6,497 nucleotides of DNA from Flavisolibacter sp. (GTDB taxonomy: Bacteria > Bacteroidota > Bacteroidia > Chitinophagales > Chitinophagaceae), in assembly GCA_025936195.1 (NCBI GenBank), contig JAICTW010000161.1:1-6497 (forward strand), given 5' to 3'. Position 1 is the first letter of the stretch. The number at the start of each line of letters is the position of its first letter. Positions 1 through 6,497 of the stretch are shown here, in pieces. Under the pieces are notes generated by a model, which was not told the origin of the DNA, did not search any database, and saw only the letters and a list, made by a program, of their open reading frames with translations. The translations under genes and the position numbers were made by a program.

Positions 1-8
1 ATATAGAA

Positions 9-31
9 GTGTTCGAAGGAAGGAAGAACAC
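9..31. repeat. Short inverted repeat downstream of the sigma factor gene
   Basis: GTGTTC (9-14) and GAACAC (26-31) are perfect 6-base inverted copies around an 11-base purine-rich loop made of GGAA units. The element lies 21 bases past the stop codon of the minus-strand sigma gene. On the minus strand no T-run follows within the visible sequence, so it is not a canonical intrinsic terminator. It could be a weak mRNA hairpin or chance. The window edge hides what follows. Confidence 0.25.
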
Positions 32-51
32 CTATACGGAAGGAAATTTTT

Positions 52-630
52 TTAAAAACTGATTATCCAGCAGAGAAACAGAAAAAGATGAAAGAATGTA
101 CGGCTCAAAGGTTTTAATCGGCTTAAGGCTTTGTTCAACTGGTTTTCCACTGTTTTAGGAGAAAGATGCAGACGGCCTGCAATTTGTTTTGCCGACAAAC
201 CTTCGTTGCGGCTGTATTTAAAAATCAGGCGGCATTTTTCGGGAAGAGCTTCCACTTCCTGATGCACTCTTTCCAGAATTTGTTTGTAGTGTACTGAAGA
301 TTCAATAGTCATTTCTATAACAGGAGTGCTTTCTATAGAAGCCGCAAAACTGCGTTCCTTTATTTTTCGCTTGATCTTTGCCAGCACTAAATACTTGGTG
401 GCTGTTGCCAGGTAATTTTCCAAAGATTCAATTTCAATTTTATGGCGGTTGCTCCAAAGTCCGGCAAAAACATCATGCACCACATCTTCTGCTGTTTCCA
501 CTTCGGCAAGCCTGTTATAAGCAATAGCAAATAGCTTTTGCCAAAAACGGTGGTAAAGTTCTGTAAACGCTTCCTCATCATCTTTGGAAAGCAGGTCAAC
601 AAGCATCGTATTTTCTAATGAAGCATACAT
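52..630 (-). CDS. ECF-family RNA polymerase sigma-70 factor (FecI-like)
   Basis: This is a 192-residue extracytoplasmic-function sigma factor, which would direct core RNA polymerase to a small set of promoters. Sigma region 2 spans about residues 18-90: it opens with DDEEAFTELYHRFW, and the AEDVVHDVFAGLW stretch (47-59) is the typical region 2.2 core-binding helix. Region 4 spans about 121-172: EALPEKCRLIF, then the helix-turn-helix GLSAKQIAGRLHLSPKTVENQL that would contact the -35 element. The protein ends in a hydrophobic tail (FFHLFLFLCWIISF), a style common in Bacteroidota ECF factors. Length is normal and the frame is intact. The start at 630 is the first ATG; an in-frame ATG at 606 (residue 9) is also possible, and no strong ribosome binding site decides between them. 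In Bacteroidota such factors usually precede a FecR-like anti-sigma gene and a TonB-dependent receptor. Any such partner would lie beyond the left edge, at least 51 bases downstream. The regulon cannot be inferred. Confidence 0.93.
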   Translation of the reverse strand: MYASLENTMLVDLLSKDDEEAFTELYHRFWQKLFAIAYNRLAEVETAEDVVHDVFAGLWSNRHKIEIESLENYLATATKYLVLAKIKRKIKERSFAASIESTPVIEMTIESSVHYKQILERVHQEVEALPEKCRLIFKYSRNEGLSAKQIAGRLHLSPKTVENQLNKALSRLKPLSRTFFHLFLFLCWIISF

Positions 631-880
631 TCGTCAAATGCAGAAGCATTGGGGTTTGAAAAGGTAAAAGTAAAAGAAATTTGTAATGCAGCAGGATTTC
701 CGGGCAGGAACACAAAGGGAAACGATTTAATTAACCATTTCTTTATACAACAATGCATGCCGATGAAGATAAACAACAAAACCCGCTTTGTTTCAGTTGG
801 AAAGAGTAGCTGTCCATTTCAGTAACAGTTGCTCTATAGTATCCCGGTACAATTTTTTCAGCACTAATAAAAAGCAGATC

Positions 881-1522
881 ATGAAATGGTTGTTCATCCT
901 CAGTTTGATTTTTATTTCCTGTACCAATAACAATAATACTACAGTTGAACCCGATACTACCAAAACGAATTCCGATAAAAACGCTGATTTTATTCCCAAA
1001 AACAGGGAACAGTTGCTGGACACTGCACAACTGATTGTTCCCGGCGAACGCATAGGAAAAGTGAAGTTGAATGAAGATGTTTCTTCTTTGGAAGTATTGG
1101 GCCCTCCCGATATGAGCGATGCTGCCATGGGTAAAGCCTGGCTTACCTGGAAGGGAAAAAGAGATGAACACAACAACGCCACCGTATTGAATGTTTATAC
1201 CGCTTACAAGGATAATACCCTTACAGTCAAAACAGTTCAACAGATACGCACTACCTCCTCTAACTTTTTTACTCAGGACAGTATTCATGTGTATTCTTCT
1301 TTGCAAGCAATTGAACAAAAATTTCCTTCATTGAAAAAAGCAGCGTCGTATAATGAAGATGGAAGAAAGATGATGATTTATGACGCCACGGAAAATGGAA
1401 TTGCATTTGAAATTGCCAGTGCCAATCAGCAACAAATTTGTACAGGCATCATCGTTCATGAAAAAAATCAAAGCGTGACAGATATCTACATCATGCTTCA
1501 TCCCGGAATGAAAAAGTTTTGA
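881..1522 (+). CDS. Putative lipoprotein of unknown function
   Basis: The ATG at 881 gives a 213-residue protein that opens with a classic lipoprotein signal: MKW, a hydrophobic run (LFILSLIFIS), then Cys14 as the predicted lipidation site. The frame stays open upstream to an ATG at 788, but those 31 extra residues are polar and would bury the signal, so 881 is preferred. After Cys14 comes a low-complexity, Asn/Thr-rich linker, expected for a membrane-anchored lipoprotein. The body has a segment with the pattern IVPGERIGKVKLNEDV followed by LGPPD (about residues 56-80), and a later segment starting near DSIHVYSSLQAIEQKFPSL that could be a second related module. The first segment loosely recalls the helix-then-'LGxP' arrangement of BamE/SmpA-like small lipoproteins. 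That is only a fold-level impression, and no function is assigned. The gene is divergent from the sigma factor and convergent with the pirin gene. No promoter or terminator is clear. Confidence 0.8.
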   Translation: MKWLFILSLIFISCTNNNNTTVEPDTTKTNSDKNADFIPKNREQLLDTAQLIVPGERIGKVKLNEDVSSLEVLGPPDMSDAAMGKAWLTWKGKRDEHNNATVLNVYTAYKDNTLTVKTVQQIRTTSSNFFTQDSIHVYSSLQAIEQKFPSLKKAASYNEDGRKMMIYDATENGIAFEIASANQQQICTGIIVHEKNQSVTDIYIMLHPGMKKF

Positions 1523-1552
1523 TCTGTGTGATTAGGTCCGGCCAAACTATTT

Positions 1553-2467
1553 TCAGGAAAGCACTTCCGGCGGTGGCATTCCTGCCGGTTTCGATTTGTC
1601 TTCCGGCAGTGGAATGAATTCAAGATTATCAGTGGGTGGAAGCAGTATTCGTCCTTCTTTCCAATCATTTTTTGCCTGTTCAATTCTTTCTCTTCTTGAT
1701 GAAACAAAATTCCACCAGATAAAACGATCGCCTAAAGGCTCTCCGCCAAGCAGCATTAAGGTTGATGGTTCTTTGGCAGTCAATACCGGATCAACACCTT
1801 TGGTAAATACCATCATTTGCCCTGCATGATATACCTGGCCGTTCAGTTCTATACTTCCTTTTGCAATGTAAATGCCGCGTTCGGAATGTTCTTTTGGTAA
1901 TCCAAACCTTGTTCCTTCTTTCAGCACGGCATGGATATAAAAGAGCGGTGAATGGGTTTTTACATCGTTACGCAAACCATAAGCATTGCCTGCTATTAAC
2001 CGCATCCAAATACCGCTGTCGGTGTACACAGGCAATTCTTCAGGCTTGTAATTATCGAATGCCGGAGATGATTCTTCATCCTTTTCGGGCAGGGCCACCC
2101 AGGTTTGTATCATTTCAAGACTGCCTCCAGCGAGTGTCGCCGGATCTTCAAATCTTTCAGAATGAGCGATGCCGCTGCCTGCTGTCATCCAGTTCACTTC
2201 TCCCGGACGAATGATCTGTTCAACACCCAAACTGTCACGATGTGTTACCTGTCCGCCGAACAAATAACTTACTGTCGAAAGTCCAATATGAGGATGCGGA
2301 AGCACATCCAATTTTTTTACTGTGGAGGGAGGAACATCAACCGGGCCGGCATGGTCCATAAAAATAAAAGGTCCAACCATTCTTCGAAGGCGGAAAGGAA
2401 GAATGCGTTTAACATCCATTCCGGGAGCAATGGAAGCCTTCCTTGCTTCTATAACTAAATCGAGCAT
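1553..2467 (-). CDS. Pirin family protein (bicupin)
   Basis: This is a 304-residue pirin-like bicupin. The N-terminal cupin holds the family signature: RMVGPFIFMDHAGP, then the HPH pair (His58, His60), and WMTAGSGIAHSE with His102 and Glu104. These four residues match the metal ligands of human pirin (His56, His58, His101, Glu103), so the iron site looks intact. The Pirin_C cupin follows at about residues 171-274, including the HSERGIYIAKGSIELNG strand region. Some bacterial pirins have quercetin 2,3-dioxygenase activity and others bind partner proteins; the sequence does not tell which applies. The frame is open to an ATG at 2605 (350 residues), but the extra 46 residues do not resemble pirin, and the start at 2467 gives the usual family length, so 2467 is chosen. 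The gene is convergent with the lipoprotein gene (30-base gap). A candidate operator lies 15 bases upstream of the chosen start. Confidence 0.93.
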   Translation of the reverse strand: MLDLVIEARKASIAPGMDVKRILPFRLRRMVGPFIFMDHAGPVDVPPSTVKKLDVLPHPHIGLSTVSYLFGGQVTHRDSLGVEQIIRPGEVNWMTAGSGIAHSERFEDPATLAGGSLEMIQTWVALPEKDEESSPAFDNYKPEELPVYTDSGIWMRLIAGNAYGLRNDVKTHSPLFYIHAVLKEGTRFGLPKEHSERGIYIAKGSIELNGQVYHAGQMMVFTKGVDPVLTAKEPSTLMLLGGEPLGDRFIWWNFVSSRRERIEQAKNDWKEGRILLPPTDNLEFIPLPEDKSKPAGMPPPEVLS

Positions 2468-2481
2468 GTGCTTTAATTGTG

Positions 2482-2492
2482 TAACTAAGTTA
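2482..2492. promoter_or_regulatory. Candidate operator palindrome upstream of pirin
   Basis: TAACTAAGTTA is a perfect 11-base palindrome with a central odd base (TAACT/AGTTA arms). It lies 15 bases before the pirin start codon on the minus strand, overlapping the expected leader or promoter. Its CTAAG core recurs at 2636-2640 and, inverted as CTTAG, at 2538-2542 and 2615-2619 in the same intergenic region. A winged-helix repressor (MarR or HxlR type) is a reasonable guess because such regulators bind palindromes of this kind, but no regulator gene is visible in the window. Confidence 0.35.
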
Positions 2493-2611
2493 GAACTATT
2501 GTGTTTGGAAAATTTTTCGGAATATGGGTTGTCAACACTTAGCTGAGCAAGTTGGAAATAGTATGTGCTGATAAAATCAGTGTAGATGCAGTAAAGATTT
2601 TCCAATTTCTC

Positions 2612-2643
2612 TTACTTAGTATTCCATTAAATTTTCTAAGTAA
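2612..2643. promoter_or_regulatory. Inverted repeat TTACTTAG/CTAAGTAA, candidate operator
   Basis: TTACTTAG (2612-2619) and CTAAGTAA (2636-2643) are perfect 8-base inverted copies with a 16-base AT-rich spacer, so their centres are 24 bases apart. The left arm also sits in a local palindrome, TACTTAGTA (2613-2621). The element lies about 100 bases before the PKD gene and about 145 bases before the pirin start, so it could serve either divergent promoter. It shares its core with the palindrome at 2482-2492. Function is inferred from symmetry and location only. Confidence 0.35.
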
Positions 2644-2644
2644 T

Positions 2645-2669
2645 AATCCTAAAATCGAAAGGATTTTTT
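2645..2669 (+). terminator. Weak hairpin followed by a T-run in the PKD gene leader region
   Basis: AATCCT (2645-2650) pairs perfectly with AGGATT (2660-2665) across a 9-base loop, and six T residues (2664-2669) overlap and follow the right arm on the plus strand. This has the shape of an intrinsic terminator, but the stem is short and AT-rich. No plus-strand gene lies just upstream, so it would act only as a leader attenuator for the PKD gene or against stray transcription. It may equally be chance in AT-rich DNA. Confidence 0.25.
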
Positions 2670-2742
2670 ACTTCGGAGAAAGCTCAGGAAAAAATACCTA
2701 TTACTTTTAATTCAAATCCAAATCCTAGTTTAAAACCAACCT

Positions 2743-2817
2743 ATGAACCACAATAGGAAGAACCTTGTTTGTTCTTTCGCTGCTTTTATTTTACTGTGCA
2801 GCATTTCTGCATCGGCA
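2743..2817 (+). other. Sec signal peptide of the PKD protein
   Basis: Residues 1-25 show the three expected parts: a basic start (Arg5, Lys6), a hydrophobic core (about residues 8-21, rich in Leu, Ala, Phe and Ile), and a small-residue end Ala-Ser-Ala before Gln26 that fits signal peptidase I. Cys10 and Cys19 fall within the signal. Cys19 has LLC context but is followed by the ASA site, so cleavage at 25/26 is preferred over a lipoprotein reading. Confidence 0.85.
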
Positions 2818-5800
2818 CAGTTGCGGGCCGATTTTAAGGCTACATCGCAAGGCGGCTGTTCTCCTCTGATTGTTTATTTCTCCGATCAGTCTTCGGGAAA
2901 TCCTGCGCAATGGCGCTGGGATCTTGGCAACGGAGTGGTTTCTACTTTGCAAAATCCATCAGCCACTTATTTTAATCCGGGTACCTACACAATAAAACTT
3001 GTTGTCCGCAATGCATCAGGTGTTGATTCTATTGTAAAACAACAGTTCATTACCGTGTATGGCAATCCTGTCGCTGGCTTTACTGCATCGGATACAGCAG
3101 GATGTTTTCCCATGCCGGTTCAGTTTAGCGATGCAAGTACAGCAGGTAACGGAAGCCTCACCAGCTGGCAATGGGATTTCGGTGATGGTGCTCTTTCTTC
3201 CTCTCAACATCCTTCGCATGTTTATACAGCAGCAGGAAATTATTCTGTTACGTTGAAAGTAGCGAACAGCAATGGCTGTTCAAAAGCAATAAGCAAAACA
3301 CAATACATAAAAGTTACCGAAGGGATCAGGGCCGATTTCAATTACACTGCATCCGACCTTTGCTCAGCGCCGGCAACCGTTCAATTCAATAATACAACAG
3401 GATCAGGAAATACTTATTTCTGGGATTTTGGCGATGGCATTACATCTGCAGAGCAAAACCCTTCGCATGTGTACAAAGCAAATGGAACTTACACCGTTTC
3501 ATTGATCGCAACCAGTGCACAGGGTTGCACGGACACTTTGAAGAAAAAAGATTTGATCCATGCTGGCAGCCATTCTGATTTTGTTTTGCCTACAACCGTT
3601 TGTGTGGGAGAAGAATTCATCATTAACAATACTTCTTCACCAACTCCTTCAAAAGCTTTGTGGAATTTTGGCGATGGCAGTTCTTCCACTTCCATTTCAC
3701 CAATAAAAAAGTATAACACCCAAGGAAGCTTTGTTATTAAACTGGTGAATGATTTTGGCGGATGCAAAGATTCCATCATAAAAAACATCAGGGTTGTAAA
3801 AAGAACAAGGCCTGTTTTTACTGCCAGTGATTCTCTTTCCTGCAGTCTTCCTTTTTCCGTACAGTTTATCAATCAAACATCAGGAAACAACACATACAAA
3901 TGGGAGTTTGGTGATGGAACAACATCCACAGTGGTAAACCCTGTTCATACCTATACAAAAACAGGGAGCTACACAGTGAAGCTGATTGTGTTCAATGCCA
4001 ATGGCTGCAGTGATACTCTGGTTAAAACAAATTGGATAAAGATCCAAAAGCCGTTAATTACTATCAATGGTGTTCCGCAAACTGGTTGTAATCCGGTGAC
4101 GGTTCATCCAACAGCAACAATTTCTTCCATCAAACCCATTGCTTCTTATTTATGGAAGTTTGGTGATGGCCTTACAAGCAATGAACGCAATCCAGCACAT
4201 ACTTATACTGTTGCGGGAAATTATGATTTTACGCTGATCGTTACTACGGTTAATGGTTGTTTCGATTCTGTTATAATCAAAAATGCAGTGCGTGTTGGTG
4301 ATAAGCCTCACGCCGATTTCAATGCCTTTCCGCCAGAAGTTTGTAATGCCAATCCCGTTCAGTTTACCGACAAAAGCACAGGCAATGTAGATCAGTGGTT
4401 CTGGGATTTTGACGATAGTCTTAGTTCAGAAAAACAAAATCCTGCACACGTATTTGATGGCACCGGAAAATTTTCTGTTACACTAATCGTTTGGAGTAAT
4501 ACCTGTGCAGATACGATACACAAAGAGAATGTTGTCAACATTCTTCCACCCGTTTCGCAGTTTTCGATAAGAGGAACTTGCGCCGATAAATTCACAAAGG
4601 AATTTACCAATGCCTCTTATGGTGCTACCACATGGCAATGGGATTTTGGCGACGGCAGTTCTTCAACAGAAAAAAATCCTTTGCATAATTATGCAAAGCC
4701 CGGTATTTATAAAGTGACGCTTTATGTTGCCAATGAAACCTGCACCAATGTGAACTGGGACACGGTGTATGTAGTGGACGAACATGCAGCGATTGTTGCA
4801 GATAAAGAAGCTATCTGCAAGGGAAATGAAATTCATTTTTCTTCTCCTTCCATCAATACCGCAAATGTTGTGAACTGGCAATGGGATTTTGGTGATGGCA
4901 CCACATCATCAGCCGCTGCATCTGTTTCACATTCATTTTCAAAAACAGGAAAGTACATGGCACGTTTGAAGATCACAGATATACTGGGTTGTACCGATTC
5001 TGCTTTCAAAGAAATAAATGTGCACGGAGCTACAGCAAATTTCAGTGTAAGCAAAGCAGTTTCTTGTTTTATCAATAACGACATTAAGTTTTCAGACGCA
5101 TCGTTTACGGATGGCTCACATGCAATAGTAAAACAGATATGGAACTACGGCGATGGAACAATTGATTCACTTTCATTAGCTCCTTTTCATCACAGCTATG
5201 CACAAAGCGGTGAATACTCTGTTTCACTTACAGTAGAGGATGGATTCGGATGCAGGAATGAATCAATCAATAGCAATGCGGTAATCATTGCTCAGCCGCA
5301 TGCGGAATTTTATTCTCCGGATTCTTTATCCTGTGTTGGAAAGCAAATTCATTTCATCAATCAGTCAACAGGATACGATTTAAACTATCAATGGAGTTTT
5401 GGAGATGGCGGAAAGCAAAACACTAAAGACCCTTCACATCAATACAACAATACAGGTGCTTACAATATCAGCCTTGTAGCTATAGATAAATATGGTTGCA
5501 AGGATTCTGTCACTAAAAATAATTATGTTACTATTAGCTTGCCCAAAGCACAATTCAGTGTTTCCGATTCTTTTGGGACCTGTCCACCATTGATGGTTCA
5601 TTTCACCAACAAGGCAAGCAACTACATTAACATCAAATGGGACTTTGGTGATGGCAATACATCCTTATTGGAAAATCCATCGCACTATTATACCACGGCA
5701 GGAATTTTTTATGCAAAGCAAATAATTACGTCAAACGGCGGCTGCACCGATACGGCCATGCAGAAGATTGTAGTGAAAGGACCTTCAGGAAATTTCAGCT

Positions 5801-6497
5801 ACACGCCTATAAGCGGTTGCAAACCTTTAAGGGTAAACTTTACCGCCACTACGCAAAACGCCGCTTCCTTTGTTTGGGATTTTAGTGATGGAGTCACTTC
5901 GTCTGCTGATGGCTCTTCTGCTTCGCACACCTATAACACACCAGGTGAGTTCATTCCAAAAATTATTTTGGTTGATGCCGGCGGATGCAGTGTGCCCATT
6001 GTTGGCAAGGACACGATAAAAGTTTCTTCTGTTGCTGCATCCTTTGAAGTCAACACCAATAGTTTTTGTACGGTAGGCACTGCGCAGTTCGGGAATACAA
6101 CTGTAGCCAACGATTACATCACCAAATACCAGTGGAGCTTTGGCGATGGAGGCATCAGCAATGAAATCAATCCTTCGCATACGTATGCAACTGTTGGTTC
6201 TTATTCTGTTCAGCTAATTGCAACAACACTGAACGGCTGTACCGATACGGCCACACTTGCCGACACGATAAAAATTCTGGAATCGCCGCAGATTGTGATC
6301 AGTGGAGATACGGCAGTTTGTGTTCCGGCTTCACTTCAGTTCAATAGTGAAGTGAAAAAAGGAATCGCTTCTGAATTGAACTGGCAATGGAATTTTGGAA
6401 ACGGCCAATCTTCCTCTCAAAAAAATGTTCTGCCTCAAACCTATTCTTCTGCAGAACTCTACAATGTTGTTGCCGTTGCAACATCTAAAAATGGTTG
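2743..6497 (+). CDS. Secreted giant multi-PKD-domain protein (3' end outside window)
   Basis: The frame is open from the ATG at 2743 to the right edge: 1251 complete codons, no internal stop, and two bases (TG) of the next codon. Residues 1-25 form a Sec signal peptide ending in ASA before Gln26. The rest is 15 tandem PKD (Ig-like beta-sandwich) domains and no recognisable catalytic domain. The conserved W-x-W-D-F-G-D-G motif starts its D/N/E-F-G-D-G core at residues 60, 145, 228, 308, 388, 472, 555, 634, 715, 801, 885, 967, 1046, 1132 and 1217. Each core is followed by an NPSHVY-like segment, a G-x-Y-x-V strand and a Gly-Cys-type end motif. In Bacteroidota such arrays usually act as extended, calcium-tolerant spacers in cell-surface or secreted adhesins and gliding-associated proteins, and often end in a type IX secretion sorting domain. 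That ending is expected here but not visible. The A-rich upstream sequence has no strong Shine-Dalgarno. No other ATG competes for the start, since this one directly opens the signal peptide. Confidence 0.92.
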   Translation, partial: MNHNRKNLVCSFAAFILLCSISASAQLRADFKATSQGGCSPLIVYFSDQSSGNPAQWRWDLGNGVVSTLQNPSATYFNPGTYTIKLVVRNASGVDSIVKQQFITVYGNPVAGFTASDTAGCFPMPVQFSDASTAGNGSLTSWQWDFGDGALSSSQHPSHVYTAAGNYSVTLKVANSNGCSKAISKTQYIKVTEGIRADFNYTASDLCSAPATVQFNNTTGSGNTYFWDFGDGITSAEQNPSHVYKANGTYTVSLIATSAQGCTDTLKKKDLIHAGSHSDFVLPTTVCVGEEFIINNTSSPTPSKALWNFGDGSSSTSISPIKKYNTQGSFVIKLVNDFGGCKDSIIKNIRVVKRTRPVFTASDSLSCSLPFSVQFINQTSGNNTYKWEFGDGTTSTVVNPVHTYTKTGSYTVKLIVFNANGCSDTLVKTNWIKIQKPLITINGVPQTGCNPVTVHPTATISSIKPIASYLWKFGDGLTSNERNPAHTYTVAGNYDFTLIVTTVNGCFDSVIIKNAVRVGDKPHADFNAFPPEVCNANPVQFTDKSTGNVDQWFWDFDDSLSSEKQNPAHVFDGTGKFSVTLIVWSNTCADTIHKENVVNILPPVSQFSIRGTCADKFTKEFTNASYGATTWQWDFGDGSSSTEKNPLHNYAKPGIYKVTLYVANETCTNVNWDTVYVVDEHAAIVADKEAICKGNEIHFSSPSINTANVVNWQWDFGDGTTSSAAASVSHSFSKTGKYMARLKITDILGCTDSAFKEINVHGATANFSVSKAVSCFINNDIKFSDASFTDGSHAIVKQIWNYGDGTIDSLSLAPFHHSYAQSGEYSVSLTVEDGFGCRNESINSNAVIIAQPHAEFYSPDSLSCVGKQIHFINQSTGYDLNYQWSFGDGGKQNTKDPSHQYNNTGAYNISLVAIDKYGCKDSVTKNNYVTISLPKAQFSVSDSFGTCPPLMVHFTNKASNYINIKWDFGDGNTSLLENPSHYYTTAGIFYAKQIITSNGGCTDTAMQKIVVKGPSGNFSYTPISGCKPLRVNFTATTQNAASFVWDFSDGVTSSADGSSASHTYNTPGEFIPKIILVDAGGCSVPIVGKDTIKVSSVAASFEVNTNSFCTVGTAQFGNTTVANDYITKYQWSFGDGGISNEINPSHTYATVGSYSVQLIATTLNGCTDTATLADTIKILESPQIVISGDTAVCVPASLQFNSEVKKGIASELNWQWNFGNGQSSSQKNVLPQTYSSAELYNVVAVATSKNG
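2821..6497 (+). repeat. Array of 15 tandem PKD repeats with paired cysteines
   Basis: Core-to-core spacing is 79-86 residues across all 15 units. The units are clearly related but diverged in both DNA and protein, so the array is old and not a recent expansion. Mature-region cysteines fall almost only at two positions per unit: before the first strand (residues 39, 121, 207, 287, 367, 449, 534, 613, 692, 775, 864, 947, 1026, 1109, 1193) and at the end of the unit (179, 262, 341, 422, 506, 588, 667, 750, 837, 919, 1001, 1082, 1166). Unit 1 lacks the second cysteine. Unit 15 is cut by the edge right where it is expected. Degenerate cores are unit 1 (DLGNG), unit 7 (DFDDS), unit 10 (NYGDG), unit 13 (DFSDG) and unit 15 (NFGNG). 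Confidence 0.9.

Noticed and set aside
788..880. Upstream extension of the lipoprotein gene to the ATG at 788
   Set aside because: The 31 added residues are polar and would place the lipoprotein signal inside the protein. The ATG at 881 directly starts a proper signal with Cys14.
631..880. Bacteroidota-type promoters (TTTG-N19-TAnnTTTG) for the sigma and lipoprotein genes
   Set aside because: Only partial matches were found, such as TACTTTTA on the minus strand near 668-675 without a matching -33 element. Not strong enough to report.
743..1318. Minus-strand open frames overlapping the lipoprotein gene (743-1318 and 793-1182)
   Set aside because: They are antisense to a gene with a convincing lipoprotein signal and have no recognisable domains.
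1560..1590. GC-rich CCGGC/GCCGG inverted repeat near the convergent gene ends, as a possible bidirectional terminator
   Set aside because: It lies inside the pirin coding region, where it encodes the Pro/Gly-rich C-terminus, has a 12-base loop and no T-run on either side. It is explained by codon content.
1596..2546. Plus-strand open frames opposite the pirin gene
   Set aside because: All are antisense shadows of an intact pirin gene whose metal ligands are all conserved.
2468..2605. N-terminal extension of pirin to the ATG at 2605
   Set aside because: The 46 added residues do not resemble pirin, would exceed the usual family length, and cover the palindromic region that looks regulatory.
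3489..3872. Minus-strand 127-codon open frame inside the PKD gene
   Set aside because: It lies antisense to an intact coding frame with clear domain repeats, and its translation shows no recognisable domain. The other antisense frames at 3016-3219, 4392-4610, 4663-4881, 4833-5084 and 5827-6180 were rejected for the same reason.

Overview
The window looks like chromosomal DNA of a Bacteroidota bacterium, most likely a Chitinophagales/Sphingobacteriales-type relative. The evidence is an ECF sigma factor of the short FecI-like form common in that phylum, a lipoprotein with an Asn-rich post-cysteine segment, the lack of strong Shine-Dalgarno sequences, AT-leaning composition, and a giant secreted protein made of PKD domains. 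The genus cannot be named from sequence alone. No RNA gene, insertion sequence, CRISPR array or phage gene was seen.

Layout: (1) 52-630, minus strand: ECF RNA polymerase sigma factor. Its usual downstream partners (FecR-type anti-sigma factor, TonB-dependent receptor) would lie off the left edge. (2) 631-880: divergent intergenic region without a recognisable gene or a convincing Bacteroidota promoter (TTTG-N19-TAnnTTTG). (3) 881-1522, plus strand: small lipoprotein of unknown function. (4) 1553-2467, minus strand: pirin-family cupin with all four metal ligands, convergent with the lipoprotein gene and separated from it by 30 bases. (5) 2468-2742: divergent intergenic region with a cluster of CTTAG/CTAAG palindromic elements that may be operators, and a small hairpin followed by a T-run. 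(6) 2743 to the right edge, plus strand: a secreted giant, open at its 3' end, with a Sec signal peptide followed by 15 tandem PKD domains in 1251 visible residues.

The genes do not form an obvious operon or joint pathway. They are independent transcription units: sigma and lipoprotein are divergent, lipoprotein and pirin convergent, pirin and PKD protein divergent. The most striking feature is the PKD array. Repeat spacing is very regular (79-86 residues), and nearly every repeat carries exactly two cysteines at fixed positions, one near its start and one in a terminal Gly-Cys-type motif. This suggests one disulfide per domain in an exported, rod-like surface protein. The end of this gene, where a type IX secretion sorting domain would be expected, is outside the window.
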